64,000 nucleotides of DNA. It comes from Haloimpatiens massiliensis (GTDB taxonomy: Bacteria > Bacillota > Clostridia > Clostridiales > Clostridiaceae). The stretch covers positions 2,234,877 to 2,298,876 of the forward strand of contig NZ_LT854640.1 of assembly GCF_900184255.1 (NCBI RefSeq). Direction: 5' to 3'. Below, in pieces: positions 1-7,847 of this stretch. Within the stretch, counting starts at the first letter, position 1. Each line of letters opens with the position of its first letter. The notes beneath the pieces are model-generated. The model was not told where the DNA came from. It worked only from the letters and a program-made list of their open reading frames with translations, and did no database searches. The position numbers were made by a program, and so were the translations under genes.

Positions 1-433
1 AGCCACACTTCTCGTAGCATTTTATAGCTCTTTTATTAAATGAAAAAACATTTAATTTAATTTTGTGTATATTCATTTGTTCAAAAATGAATTTAATTAA
101 AATATTTAAGGTATCACTTCCATAACCTTTGCTCCAATATTCTTTATCACCTATAAATATTCCGATAGTTGCTACGCTGTTTTTCCAATCTAAATTATTT
201 ATTCCACAACCACCTATATATTTCCTTTCTTTTAATGTTTCAATGGCGAAATTATATAGCTCTTTTGTAGCTGATTGACTTTCAAACCATTTTTCCTCAT
301 CTTCATAAGTGTATAAAAATGGTATACCCGGATTTAGCATTTTCTTTACTTCCACATCGTTTACAAATTCCTGAGCTAATTTAATATCTTCCCTTTTATA
401 TTCACGTAATTTTACCTTTTCTCCTACATACAT
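1..433 (-). CDS. GNAT acetyltransferase, RimJ/RimL type (partial, C-terminus outside window)
   Basis: The reading frame begins with ATG at 433-431, seven bases after an AGGAGGAT ribosome binding site (448-441), and runs off the left edge, so the C-terminus is missing. The visible 144 residues begin MYVGEKVKLREYKREDI, the usual RimJ/RimL opening. They contain the acetyl-CoA loop YWSKGYGSDTL and the late motif FNKRAIKCYEKCG, both standard for N-acetyltransferases of this branch, which transfer acetyl from acetyl-CoA to amines. It closely resembles the proteins at 1510-2082 and 3354-3902 and is probably a paralogue. The substrate cannot be told from sequence. Confidence 0.85.
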   Translation of the reverse strand, partial: MYVGEKVKLREYKREDIKLAQEFVNDVEVKKMLNPGIPFLYTYEDEEKWFESQSATKELYNFAIETLKERKYIGGCGINNLDWKNSVATIGIFIGDKEYWSKGYGSDTLNILIKFIFEQMNIHKIKLNVFSFNKRAIKCYEKCG

Positions 434-478
434 AAATAAAATCCTCCTGTTTCTCATATTTTTATTTTATAATTACTA

Positions 479-791
479 TGATTATCCCATAATAAGTATT
501 ACATTGCTTGAATTATGAAATTTCTCTGGAATGAGTTGCATAAGAAGCGAAGGAACTATTTAAATTTAATTTTAGAAATTCTTCTTTTAGACAGATAAAA
601 TTATCGTAAGCCTTAAAAGGACGCCAGGCTAGCGAACCTGAGGCAGGACGCTGAATGTGAGCGTTAGATAATTTTATATGACTAAACGATTAGAATTTCT
701 TAAATTAAATTTATTGTTCCAAGCTCTTATGCAAGTCATGGAGGAGAAATTTCATAATTCCACTACATTGTACCTTATTGTGGGTTAATCA
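479..791. repeat. MITE family copy A (full length, 313 bp)
   Basis: The element begins TGATTATCCCA and ends with the inverse TGGGTTAATCA. Its arms (roughly 110 bases each) are imperfect inverted repeats sharing GAATTATGAAATTTCTC near each end. The core (about 595-680) is less AT-rich and holds nested short stems. The same sequence recurs at 25160, 30762 and 60356 (full length) and in short form at 4514, 35714 and 38151. The flanks of this copy (TACTA and CTTTA) are not a perfect duplication. It fills the gap between two GNAT genes. Confidence 0.85.
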
Positions 792-811
792 CTTTATTTG
801 AATCAGCATTT

Positions 812-1336
812 TTAATTTCTGTGTAAATTATATCTAGCCATTATATACTCATCCTCATATTTTCCATTTCTTATGGCTACGTATTTTTTTCTGCCCTCTA
901 TTTCAAAGCCTAATGATTTATATAAATTTATGGCCTTTTCATTATCAACAAAAACTCCAAGTTCAATTCTTACAAGCATAAGCCAGTTATCTGCTATATC
1001 CAATATACTAGTCATCAAAGCTCTTCCAATGCCCTTGCCTTGATAATCCTTGTGTACAGATATACCCATACTCCCTGAATGTCTTACCCTATTTGATCTA
1101 TTAACTGATAAAGTTGCAGCTCCTACAACTTTTATAATGCCATTTTCTTCAATCTCGGCAACTAACATATGATCATTTTCAGTAAGATTATTTATGATAT
1201 TTTGAATTCTTGTAATTCTTTCACTGATAATACCCATGGTGTTTTCTCTTACTCCATCTTGCCTTCTTATTTCATTTATAGGTTCTGCATCTTCAATTCT
1301 TACTGGTCTTATTTTTAAGTTCATACTCAACTCCAT
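812..1336 (-). CDS. GNAT family N-acetyltransferase
   Basis: A 174-residue single-domain GNAT protein. The acetyl-CoA binding loop is seen as VHKDYQGKGIGRALM (about residues 95-109), followed by the beta5-alpha4 segment NEKAINLYKSLGFEIEGR. The start is ATG at 1336 with GGGGG just upstream. An in-frame ATG at 1324 (MNLKIRPV) preceded by GGAG is an equally good alternative. The IEGRKKYVAIRNGKYEDEYIM ending is typical of acetyltransferases acting on amino-group metabolites or drugs. The target is not predictable. It lies in a run of four GNAT genes, each with its own ribosome binding site. Confidence 0.85.
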   Translation of the reverse strand: MELSMNLKIRPVRIEDAEPINEIRRQDGVRENTMGIISERITRIQNIINNLTENDHMLVAEIEENGIIKVVGAATLSVNRSNRVRHSGSMGISVHKDYQGKGIGRALMTSILDIADNWLMLVRIELGVFVDNEKAINLYKSLGFEIEGRKKYVAIRNGKYEDEYIMARYNLHRN

Positions 1337-1387
1337 ACTACCCCCTGCTTAGTTTTAAGTTTTCCCTCTTTCTTAAGGAGCTTTTTT

Positions 1388-1485
1388 GGGGACAGTTAAG
1401 TATCGTTTTTTGAATTTTACTTAACATGGTTTTATTTTTTCTTAATTATTATCTACTTATTTAACTATTTTACTTAACCGTCCCC
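1388..1485. repeat. REP-like inverted pair (REPIN-like)
   Basis: GGGGACAGTTAAGTA at 1388 faces TACTTAACCGTCCCC ending at 1485. The 15-bp arms have one mismatch and the spacer is about 68 bp. The pair lies between two minus-strand GNAT genes. The right arm is followed by a T tract, so it may also terminate plus-strand transcription. The same arm sequence recurs at about a dozen other sites in the window. Confidence 0.7.
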
Positions 1486-1509
1486 TTTTTTTCTAAACTA
1501 TTTCTTCTG

Positions 1510-2082
1510 TTATTTTTGTAATTTCTTATCTACTATATTATTAACGTAAATTGATTGGTATTCCTTGTCTAAAATGTCCATAAAGATTTCATCATAAGCT
1601 TTTCCAGCTATAAGTTTTGCTTCTCGAAGTCTCCCAGCCTCTTTAAATCCCACTTTTTTATAACATTTTATAGCTTGCTTATTAAATGAATATACTTTTA
1701 GAGAAATATTGTGTAAATTTAATACATTGAATCCAAAGTCTAATAAAAGATTTAACACATCTTGACCGTAGCCTTTACCCCAATAATCTTTATTACCAAT
1801 AAATATACCTACTTCTCCTATTCTATTTATATGGTTTAGCTTTGGATATCCACAATTTCCAATAAGTTCATCCTTTTCTATATCTATAATTGCAAAATTA
1901 TATCCATTAGTAGAAATCCTTTCTAAAACTGATTTTTCTGCTTCGATTCCAATAAGTTTGGATGCAAATACAAGGCCCGCAGATACTTCCATATCATTAA
2001 CCCATTTAGTATATTTTTCATAGTCCTCCACATTTATAGGAGACAAATAACATTTTTGTCCTATAAGTTTTTTAAAGTACAT
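1510..2082 (-). CDS. GNAT acetyltransferase, RimJ/RimL type
   Basis: A 190-residue protein starting at ATG 2082 after a GGAGGAG ribosome binding site. Motifs in order: MYFKKLIGQKCYLSPI at the N-terminus, GNCGYPKLNHINRIGEVGIFIG, the acetyl-CoA loop YWGKGYGQDVLNLLLDFGF (about residues 95-113), and FNKQAIKCYKKVGFKEAGRLREA. This is the layout of RimJ/RimL-type N-acetyltransferases, which modify protein N-termini or small amines. It is very similar to the partial gene at 1-433 and to 3354-3902. The downstream side carries a REP-like inverted pair. The substrate is unknown. Confidence 0.87.
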   Translation of the reverse strand: MYFKKLIGQKCYLSPINVEDYEKYTKWVNDMEVSAGLVFASKLIGIEAEKSVLERISTNGYNFAIIDIEKDELIGNCGYPKLNHINRIGEVGIFIGNKDYWGKGYGQDVLNLLLDFGFNVLNLHNISLKVYSFNKQAIKCYKKVGFKEAGRLREAKLIAGKAYDEIFMDILDKEYQSIYVNNIVDKKLQK

Positions 2083-2181
2083 TCTAACTCCTCCTTCTTC
2101 ACAATGATTGTTTTTCAGTGTTCAATTACACTAATTATTCGTTCTTACTTCTATCTTCTTGCTGCCAGTGGACATTCTGCC

Positions 2182-3183
2182 TCAACCCCCTATAGGAATA
2201 GTTGCAATTGGAGTTACGTGTCCAAAATTCACATTGGCCATAACTGGTATATTATTCAGTTCTCTCTTTGTTTTTATTATTTTTATAAGCTTTTCATTTG
2301 TCATAGCTGAAGCCTTTTGAAATCTCCCTATAAGAATTCCTCTTACTCCTTCAAATCCTGGTTGATGTATGGTAGATTGAAGATCTCTATCAAAAGTTTC
2401 CGCATCAACTAAGTCATCATCTTCTATAAACAATATGGAATTTCTTAGTGAAGGCATATATTCTGTGCCTTGAAGAAGATTGAATGTACATAAATTTCCT
2501 CCAATTAAAGTTCCTTCTGCTTCCCCTTCATTTATAACTAAATACCCATCGTTAGGAATAAAATTTCTACTTTCCTGATCTCTATACCAAGGGTCATCAC
2601 TCCAAAATTCTGAAGGTTTAATCTCCATATAAGTTTTATTTTTAGTGTTTGTCTCCATATTATCTGACCCAGCTGTACTTTCTTGGTTATTTTCCCCTTT
2701 TACTTTGCTTTCTTCATCTAAAAAACTCTTTTTAAAATAATCTCTTGTATATTCAATACCTTTTTCCATAGCAAAAGATGAAAAATGAGGTCCATAGTAA
2801 GTTATAAGTCCTGTTTTATTATAAATTGCACAACATAAGGCAGTTATATCTGAAAAACCACAAAATATTTTAGGATTACTTTTTATAATTTCATAATCAA
2901 TGTATCTTAATAACTGATTTGAATTGTACCCCCCTATGGTGGTTATAACGGCTTTTACATTCTTATCTAAGAAAGCCTCATGGATATCTTCCACACGGGA
3001 TTCTATACTAGCTGATGAAAAATCATCGCATTCCTCCACGTGTTTAGCAAAAGTCACCTTAAGTCCTATTTCCTCAAATCGCCTCTTAGCTATTTCTCTT
3101 AACTCCTCAGTTATTATCTTCATACTTCTAGCTGGTGATATCACTCTTATTTCATCACCAAATTTCAACTTATTACATTTCAT
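2182..3183 (-). CDS. S66 peptidase (LD-carboxypeptidase / MccF family), C-terminus probably frameshifted
   Basis: 333 residues. Members of this family are serine peptidases that cut LD-peptide bonds in peptidoglycan or, in MccF, detoxify microcin C-type compounds. The expected catalytic residues are visible: S111 in CGFSDITA, E254 in ILFIEDDD and H322 in NFGHVTP. GGYNSNQLLRYIDY and GGNLCTFNLLQGT are further family motifs. Residues about 160-185 form a polar low-complexity insert. The stop TGA at 2184-2182 falls just after IPIGG, earlier than usual. In-frame reading beyond it gives GRMSTGSKKIEVRTNN and a stop at 2131, and a neighbouring frame gives VEAE. The native C-terminal strand therefore seems lost through small indels. 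The protein may still be active because the catalytic residues precede the lesion. Confidence 0.82.
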   Translation of the reverse strand: MKCNKLKFGDEIRVISPARSMKIITEELREIAKRRFEEIGLKVTFAKHVEECDDFSSASIESRVEDIHEAFLDKNVKAVITTIGGYNSNQLLRYIDYEIIKSNPKIFCGFSDITALCCAIYNKTGLITYYGPHFSSFAMEKGIEYTRDYFKKSFLDEESKVKGENNQESTAGSDNMETNTKNKTYMEIKPSEFWSDDPWYRDQESRNFIPNDGYLVINEGEAEGTLIGGNLCTFNLLQGTEYMPSLRNSILFIEDDDLVDAETFDRDLQSTIHQPGFEGVRGILIGRFQKASAMTNEKLIKIIKTKRELNNIPVMANVNFGHVTPIATIPIGG

Positions 3184-3353
3184 TGTAAGCTTCCCCCTAA
3201 CCCTATTTTCAAAAATAAATTTCCATTTTTTAATAGTAATTTAAATTACTATTATTTAAACTATCCCTTAAGTTTGAAACTCCTTTGAAGCTTTATCCTA
3301 AATTAACAACTGGTGTATTTATCATTGCATTTGTTTCCATAAAAGCTACTATA

Positions 3354-3902
3354 CTACTTAACCGTCCCCATAAATTCTTCCTTTAATATGCCCATCAAAA
3401 CATAGTCCGTATATTTACCATCTACATAAAAACTATTTCTCTTTCTACCTTCTTCTTTAAAACCACATTTTGAGTAGCATCTATATGCCCTTTTGTTAAA
3501 ATCATGAAGCCAAAGTTCTATTCTATTTAAATTAAGTTTATTAAAAGAATAATCCAAGAGAAGCCTTATAGCTTCCTCACCATATCCTTTTCCTAGATTA
3601 GTTTCTTGACCTAATACAATTCCCAATAAACCAACTCTATTTTTCCAATCTATTGTTAAAAGATCTATTTGTCCTAAATATTCTTCTGTATCTTTATTGG
3701 CAATTATAAAATTTTTTCCTTTAGTTTTTCCTTCCAATATGGAGTTTAAAAAATTCTCCGTTTCATTCAATGTATGTGGATATAAAAATATGTCTGATAA
3801 ATACTTAGTAATATTGGGATTATTCACCCATTTTCTAATGTAAATTAAATCTTCTTTTTCGTATTCTCTCAGCATAATTCTTTTTCCTAATATTCTCCCC
3901 AT
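3354..3902 (-). CDS. GNAT acetyltransferase, RimJ/RimL type
   Basis: 182 residues starting at ATG 3902 after AGGGGG. The acetyl-CoA loop reads TNLGKGYGEEAIRLLLDYSF, followed by LNRIELWLHDFNKRAYRCYSKCGFKEEGRKR. The 3' end is unusual. The last five codons, ATG GGG ACG GTT AAG, and the TAG stop are one arm of the dispersed GGGGACGGTTAAG repeat (3355-3369), so the repeat has been incorporated as coding sequence and supplies the MGTVK terminus. The function is otherwise ordinary N-acetyl transfer with unknown substrate. Confidence 0.87.
   Translation of the reverse strand: MGRILGKRIMLREYEKEDLIYIRKWVNNPNITKYLSDIFLYPHTLNETENFLNSILEGKTKGKNFIIANKDTEEYLGQIDLLTIDWKNRVGLLGIVLGQETNLGKGYGEEAIRLLLDYSFNKLNLNRIELWLHDFNKRAYRCYSKCGFKEEGRKRNSFYVDGKYTDYVLMGILKEEFMGTVK
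3355..3369. repeat. Single REP-like arm inside the 3' end of a GNAT gene
   Basis: TACTTAACCGTCCCC is identical to the right arm at 1471-1485. It encodes the C-terminal residues and stop of the acetyltransferase on the minus strand. Confidence 0.65.
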
Positions 3903-3978
3903 AGCTATTCCCCCTAAAAAATTAATATGAAATATAGATTTTTTCTTTCATGATAAATCTTAGAAAATACTTATTTTT

Positions 3979-4160
3979 ATCCGATGACTACCTGCCGTTA
4001 ACTCCCACTTCTAACAAAGTGCGAGTTAACGGCAGCTACGTCCCTGGATAACGATCTCTAACCTTCAGTTGGAGTAAAAACTCCATCTGAAGCTAAGAGC
4101 TCTGTTTATAAAACAAAAAAACCCACAGAGTCACTTTTAAATCGTGACTCCGCAGGTTTA
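3979..4160. other. Non-coding segment with three strong hairpins and a minus-strand terminator
   Basis: Three stem-loops lie in a row. (1) At 3979-4049, the core stem CTGCCGTTAACTC (3992) pairs with GAGTTAACGGCAG (4023) and is extended by ATCC/GGAT across symmetric internal loops. (2) At 4063-4092, CTTCAG-TGGAGT pairs with ACTCCA-CTGAAG. (3) At 4121-4157, GAGTCAC pairs with GTGACTC. On the minus strand hairpin 3 is followed by GGGTTTTTTTG, an intrinsic terminator. No convincing protein gene feeds it: the only frame upstream starts with GTG, has no ribosome binding site and runs through the terminator. The segment may encode a small RNA or be a mobile-element remnant. Confidence 0.5.
4111..4157 (-). 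terminator. Intrinsic terminator (minus strand) without an obvious gene
   Basis: Stem GAGTCAC/GTGACTC with a nine-base loop, extended by partial pairing of AAACC with GGGTTT, is followed on the minus strand by a run of seven T. It would end a transcript coming from above 4160, where only a direct repeat (4217-4246 and 4283-4312, beginning GCTCAGGT) is visible. Confidence 0.55.
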
Positions 4161-4513
4161 AATTCTAATCTGCGTGTAGGAAATTTCTTTATACATTTAG
4201 AAAGTCTCCCTGTACCGCTCAGGTATAACTTTAATTGAAGTATAAATATTAGCCCAGCAAACACACTAATAACTAATGCTATGCTCAGGTGTAACTCTAA
4301 TTTAAGTATAACCCTAGATACACTCACTTCATGGTATATTTATTGACAATTTTAAGTGAAAAATTACAACCTTTAAGTTAACTAAAAACTAATACCCCAG
4401 TGCACTGAAAGCTGTGAAATATCACTTAATTGTGTAATATATTAACATGTTCAATAAAAACTGTCAATAGTGCAATTACAAATTTCCTTAAATGCTTTAA
4501 TTAAACTATATCA

Positions 4514-4680
4514 TGATTATCCCACAAAAGTATTACATTACTTAAATTATGAAATTTCTCTTGAATGACTTGCATAAGAAGTAAAGGAGCTGTTTAAATT
4601 TATTGTTCCCAGTTCTTATGCAAGTCATGGAGGAGAAATTTCATAATTCCACTACATTGTAGCTTTTTGTGGTTGAATCA
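4514..4680. repeat. MITE family copy B (short, 167 bp) with TATCA target duplication
   Basis: The ends TGATTATCCCACAAAA and TTTTTGTGGTTGAATCA match the family, but the structured core is deleted, leaving the two arms. The perfect direct repeat TATCA at 4509-4513 and 4681-4685 marks the insertion. It lies just downstream of the EIIA gene stop. Confidence 0.85.
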
Positions 4681-4685
4681 TATCA

Positions 4686-4997
4686 TTATTTTGAGTATTT
4701 TTTATGTGTTAAAATCATTTCCTCGGTGATTGCTTTTAATGTTTCTGTTGTCATCAATTGATCTTCTGCATGCATTAAAAGCAATGATACTTTTACTGGT
4801 TCGCCCGAAGCTTCTTGCTGAATTAATGAACTATGTGATTCATGAGCCTTTAATAAACTTGCCTCTGCATCTTCAACACATTTTTCTGCTAGCTCAAAAT
4901 TCTCTTCTCTTGATGCTTTTAGAGCCTGAAATAAAGATGACTTTGCATCTCCTACATTACTAATTAATTGGAATGATATTAATTCTAAATCCTCCAT
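4686..4997 (-). CDS. PTS system lactose/cellobiose-family IIA component
   Basis: 103 residues, the usual length for EIIA of the lactose/N,N'-diacetylchitobiose family (LacF, ChbA). It forms a trimer of helical hairpins that passes phosphate from HPr to EIIB. The phospho-acceptor is H76 in SLLLMHAEDQLMT. The N-terminus ISFQLISNVGDAKSSLFQAL and the central ENFELAEKCVEDAEASL are typical. It starts at ATG 4997 after AGGAG, 49 bp after cutC. The only EIIB and EIIC of the same family in the window are at 17824-18147 and 16463-17812, so the three probably form one transporter whose genes have been separated. Confidence 0.9.
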   Translation of the reverse strand: MEDLELISFQLISNVGDAKSSLFQALKASREENFELAEKCVEDAEASLLKAHESHSSLIQQEASGEPVKVSLLLMHAEDQLMTTETLKAITEEMILTHKKYSK

Positions 4998-5045
4998 ACC
5001 TATCTCCTCTTTTCTTTTTTAACTGTCCATTATTAAATTTAACTT

Positions 5046-5654
5046 TTAAACTACCTTACTGCCATGAATTTCAGTTGCACCTGTATAATCTAAAATATAT
5101 TGTCTATTTTCTTTGGTAACACCTTTTCCAGGCATAATTGTAATTCTTCCATTAGCATATTGGACTAAAGCTTTCAATTCATCTTTTCCCTCTAAGGCAT
5201 TAACTTTTCCGCCTTTAGTTAATATTCTATCTACTTTCAAACTTACCAGCTGATCTATAGCAGAGAACTTGTCCTCTATTTCATCAAAAGCCATATGGAA
5301 AGTGATACTCATTGGCTTTGCTATTTCTACTAGCTCTTCCACTGTTTTTACATCTATATTACTATGGACTAACGCACCAATAACTACTCCATGAGCGCCT
5401 AATTCTTTAGCTATTTTTATGTCCTCTTTCATTATTTCTACTTCTTCCTTTGAATATTCAAAGGAACCACCTCTTGGTCTAATTATAACCATTACGGGTA
5501 TTTTCACATTAGCTATAGTTGTCTTTATAGTACCGTAGCTTGGAGTGGTGCCATCTTCTAATAAATTATCACATAATTCTATTCTATTGGCTCCTAACTT
5601 TTCTATAGAAATAGCATCTCTAAAATTTTCTACACATGCCTCATAAATATTCAA
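5046..5654 (-). CDS. cutC: CutC family protein
   Basis: A TIM-barrel protein of the CutC family. E. coli CutC was linked to copper tolerance, but the enzymatic role is unclear and its association with sugar gene clusters is common. The start is taken as TTG 5654 (NIYEACVEN) because AGGAGG lies seven bases upstream. An earlier in-frame ATG at 5702 has no ribosome binding site. Motifs: ISIEKLGANRIELCDNL, IIRPRGGSFEYSKEE, IGALVHSNIDVKTVEELV, FHMAFDEIEDKF and LTKGGKVNALEG. At 202 residues it is slightly shorter than E. coli CutC. It is followed by the EIIA gene, and its upstream side faces the IS110 insertion. Confidence 0.85.
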   Translation of the reverse strand: MNIYEACVENFRDAISIEKLGANRIELCDNLLEDGTTPSYGTIKTTIANVKIPVMVIIRPRGGSFEYSKEEVEIMKEDIKIAKELGAHGVVIGALVHSNIDVKTVEELVEIAKPMSITFHMAFDEIEDKFSAIDQLVSLKVDRILTKGGKVNALEGKDELKALVQYANGRITIMPGKGVTKENRQYILDYTGATEIHGSKVV

Positions 5655-5798
5655 AGCTTTTCCTCCTTGTATAATAATGATGTAGTCATTAAGACTACTC
5701 ATCTCAATTTAATTGTTTCTATAATAGATAACAGAAGAAGGATTTCTTCCTTCATCAGATGTTATCTTAGTTAATTATCATGCTTGACGGTTCCTATA

Positions 5799-5827
5799 TA
5801 GACTCCAGACTTTTCATAAAGTATAAT
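5799..5827 (+). promoter_or_regulatory. Putative sigma-A promoter of the IS110 left end
   Basis: TAGACT (5799-5804) and TATAAT (5822-5827) are separated by 17 bp. The promoter points into the structured leader of the IS110 transposase. Confidence 0.45.
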
Positions 5828-5833
5828 CTTCAA

Positions 5834-6020
5834 GGATAGGACAAATAATGTTTTCCTCCTTGGGAAGTCAGTATCTGCTGACTCATACCCGTGATTTAGT
5901 CAATTAGTCCATTCAATGAGGTTTTATGATTCGGCTGGTTGGGAGCCTCAGGCTATACCTGTATAACTCGCAAGGTTGTGTACTCATTAGATGGAAATGG
6001 ATTCCTATCGGAAAGGAGCT
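5834..6020 (+). ncRNA. Candidate IS110 bridge RNA / structured leader
   Basis: About 190 bases between a good promoter and the transposase ribosome binding site contain no plausible gene. Its base composition is richer in G and C than the surroundings, and it contains hairpins such as AGTCAG/CTGACT (5866-5883) and GAGCCT/AGGCT near 5950. IS110-group elements encode a bridge RNA in this left-end position that pairs with target and donor DNA. Position and structure fit, but the guide loops cannot be assigned without the element boundaries. Confidence 0.5.
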
Positions 6021-6027
6021 TTTGCTC

Positions 6028-7335
6028 ATGTCAAACATTTTATTTAAAAATTTATTTATCTCGGTCGGTATTGATGTTGGTGCAGATTTCAGTTGGATGT
6101 CTATCGCACTTCCTAACCAGACCTTTGTTGGAAAGCCTTTTAAAATACTACATTCAAACATTGATTCCCTTGAACTCGCTGTTTCTAAAATAAAAGAAGC
6201 AGAAGAGTTGTATTCTTTGGAAAGTCGCATTTTCCTAGAATCCACGGGAATTTATCATTACCCACTCTTCTGCTATCTTCGTGATACTGGATTTAATGTT
6301 AACCTAATTAATCCTATCATCACTAAGAATAGCACAAACATTAACATTAGAAAAGTGCATAATGACAGATTTGATTCAAAAAAAGCTGCCTTAATAGGCT
6401 TAAAGCCAGATTTAAAAGTATCTCTTATGCCATCAGATCTTGCTCTTGATTTAAGAAATCTTTCAAGAGAGTATTATGATTTGATGGACAACCGTTCTGC
6501 TTATGTGAACAAACTTCAAAGTGAACTTCGGATGGTATTTCCAGAATACCTTAAAATTTTTTCAAAAATAACTACTAATACATCATTAACCTTATTAGAA
6601 ACATACACATCTCCAGATGCATTTTTAAATGCTTCCAAAGAAGAGATTATTGATTCTATAAGATCTACAGCTCGTTTTGGGCTTACATATGCTAATAATA
6701 AGTATAATGCCATTATAAAGGCTGCCAATGATGCAAAGACCTTCGGTTATTCTGTAAGTAGTAATTTTAAGCGTATTAGATTATACATAAGCTTTATTCG
6801 AAAGTATGATGAAGAGATTTCTTCTATACTCTCTGAAATGCATAAGCTTGTTGATGAAAATGAAAATACTGATTTTGTAAAGCAAATTCACTTGATTGAA
6901 ACATTTAAAGGTGCAGGTTTTCTTTCTGCTGTAAGCCTCATGGGAGAAATCGGAGATTTCTCTGCGTTCAACTCACCAAAACAGCTTTTTGCTTATTTTG
7001 GTTTAGATCCAGCAGTAAAGCAATCTGGCAACTTTAATGGCACAAAAATCAGTATGTCAAAGCGAGGCTCTCGAATTGCCAGAAGAGTAATTCACACTAT
7101 GGCATTAATCAGCATAAGCAAAAACAAAGATGGCTCCGCCAAAAATCAAGTACTTCGAGAATACTATCTTTTAAAGTGCCAAAGTAAGCCTAAAATGATT
7201 GCTCTTGGGGCAGTTATGCATAAAGTTTGTAACATATTATTTGCCATTCTTCGTGATGGGAAAGAATTTGAAATAATTACACCAGAAGAACACCAAAAGA
7301 ATTATCTCAAAGCGAAATGCGGCTTCGCTGCGTAG
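6028..7335 (+). CDS. IS110 family transposase (DEDD recombinase)
   Basis: 435 residues from ATG 6028, which follows AAGGAG. Longer frames upstream overlap the RNA leader and lack a ribosome binding site. The N-terminal RuvC-like DEDD domain shows D16 (SVGIDVG), E71 (FLESTGIYH), D113 and D116 (HNDRFDSKKA). A coiled linker follows. The C-terminal Transposase_20 domain shows FKGAGFLSAVSLMGEIGDF and QSGNFNGTKISMSKRGSR, including the conserved serine region. The size and domain order are complete, so the element may be active. Members act as a circular intermediate recombinase guided by a bridge RNA. Confidence 0.92.
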   Translation: MSNILFKNLFISVGIDVGADFSWMSIALPNQTFVGKPFKILHSNIDSLELAVSKIKEAEELYSLESRIFLESTGIYHYPLFCYLRDTGFNVNLINPIITKNSTNINIRKVHNDRFDSKKAALIGLKPDLKVSLMPSDLALDLRNLSREYYDLMDNRSAYVNKLQSELRMVFPEYLKIFSKITTNTSLTLLETYTSPDAFLNASKEEIIDSIRSTARFGLTYANNKYNAIIKAANDAKTFGYSVSSNFKRIRLYISFIRKYDEEISSILSEMHKLVDENENTDFVKQIHLIETFKGAGFLSAVSLMGEIGDFSAFNSPKQLFAYFGLDPAVKQSGNFNGTKISMSKRGSRIARRVIHTMALISISKNKDGSAKNQVLREYYLLKCQSKPKMIALGAVMHKVCNILFAILRDGKEFEIITPEEHQKNYLKAKCGFAA

Positions 7336-7383
7336 TATAATTCCATAAATATAATTTCCGTTTTTTGTTAGTCTAACAAAAGT

Positions 7384-7610
7384 TTATTAAGGTTACCCTT
7401 TTTTAAGATAATAAAAATATTAATTATTTTTTTAATTCTTATTGACATTTCTTAGCTGGACTTGTTTTATATGCTTATGAAACTCTCCCGCCACTTGCTT
7501 ATGCTAGAGTGCAGCTTTGCTGATTAATAATTATAAGTTTATTTCATATACCTATGCATACTTATAATATCATAACTGCATTTTAATCTACAGAACTAAT
7601 TATTCTATAA
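7384..7610. other. Non-coding stretch after IS110
   Basis: AT-rich sequence between the IS110 right part and the tandem repeat. It includes a more mixed segment near 7485-7525 (CTCCCGCCACTTGCTTATGC). No gene or clear signal is seen. Part of it may belong to the IS110 right end. Confidence 0.4.
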
Positions 7611-7746
7611 TAATACTTTATCTATAATAATACTTTATCTATAATAATACTTTATCTATAATACTGCTTTATCTATAACACTGCTTTATCTATAACACTG
7701 CTTTACCTATAACACTGCTTTACCTATAACACTGCTTAGTCTATAG
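7611..7746. repeat. 18-bp tandem repeat (minisatellite)
   Basis: About seven to eight head-to-tail units of 18 bp drift gradually from TATCTATAATAATACTTT to TACCTATAACACTGCTTT. They lie between the asparaginase stop and the IS110 element. The gradient of variants suggests stepwise slippage or unequal exchange. Confidence 0.8.
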
Positions 7747-7847
7747 TGCTAGTTAATTCAAGGAACTAAAAAATGTGCATTTGAAAAGTACTGTAATGAT
7801 GCAAAATACTTGTAAAACCAATTTGGATTTTAAGCTATTATAGCAAA

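Larger units (their letters stand above)
5799..7383 (+). mobile_element. IS110-family insertion sequence (boundaries approximate)
   Basis: The element consists of a structured non-coding left part, the DEDD transposase gene and a short right part. IS110 elements lack long terminal inverted repeats, so the ends cannot be fixed by eye. The left limit is set at the promoter for the presumed bridge RNA and the right limit after a TTTTGTTA/TAACAAAA hairpin (7364-7383). It lies in the opposite orientation to its neighbours, between the asparaginase gene and cutC-EIIA, both on the minus strand, which suggests that it interrupted a transcription unit. Confidence 0.65.

Noticed and set aside
4106..4327. 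Minus-strand 73-codon frame encoding a hydrophobic then basic peptide, possible type I toxin
   Set aside because: GTG start without a ribosome binding site, the frame is built largely from a direct repeat and its end is the terminator stem; kept only as a remark in the structured locus.
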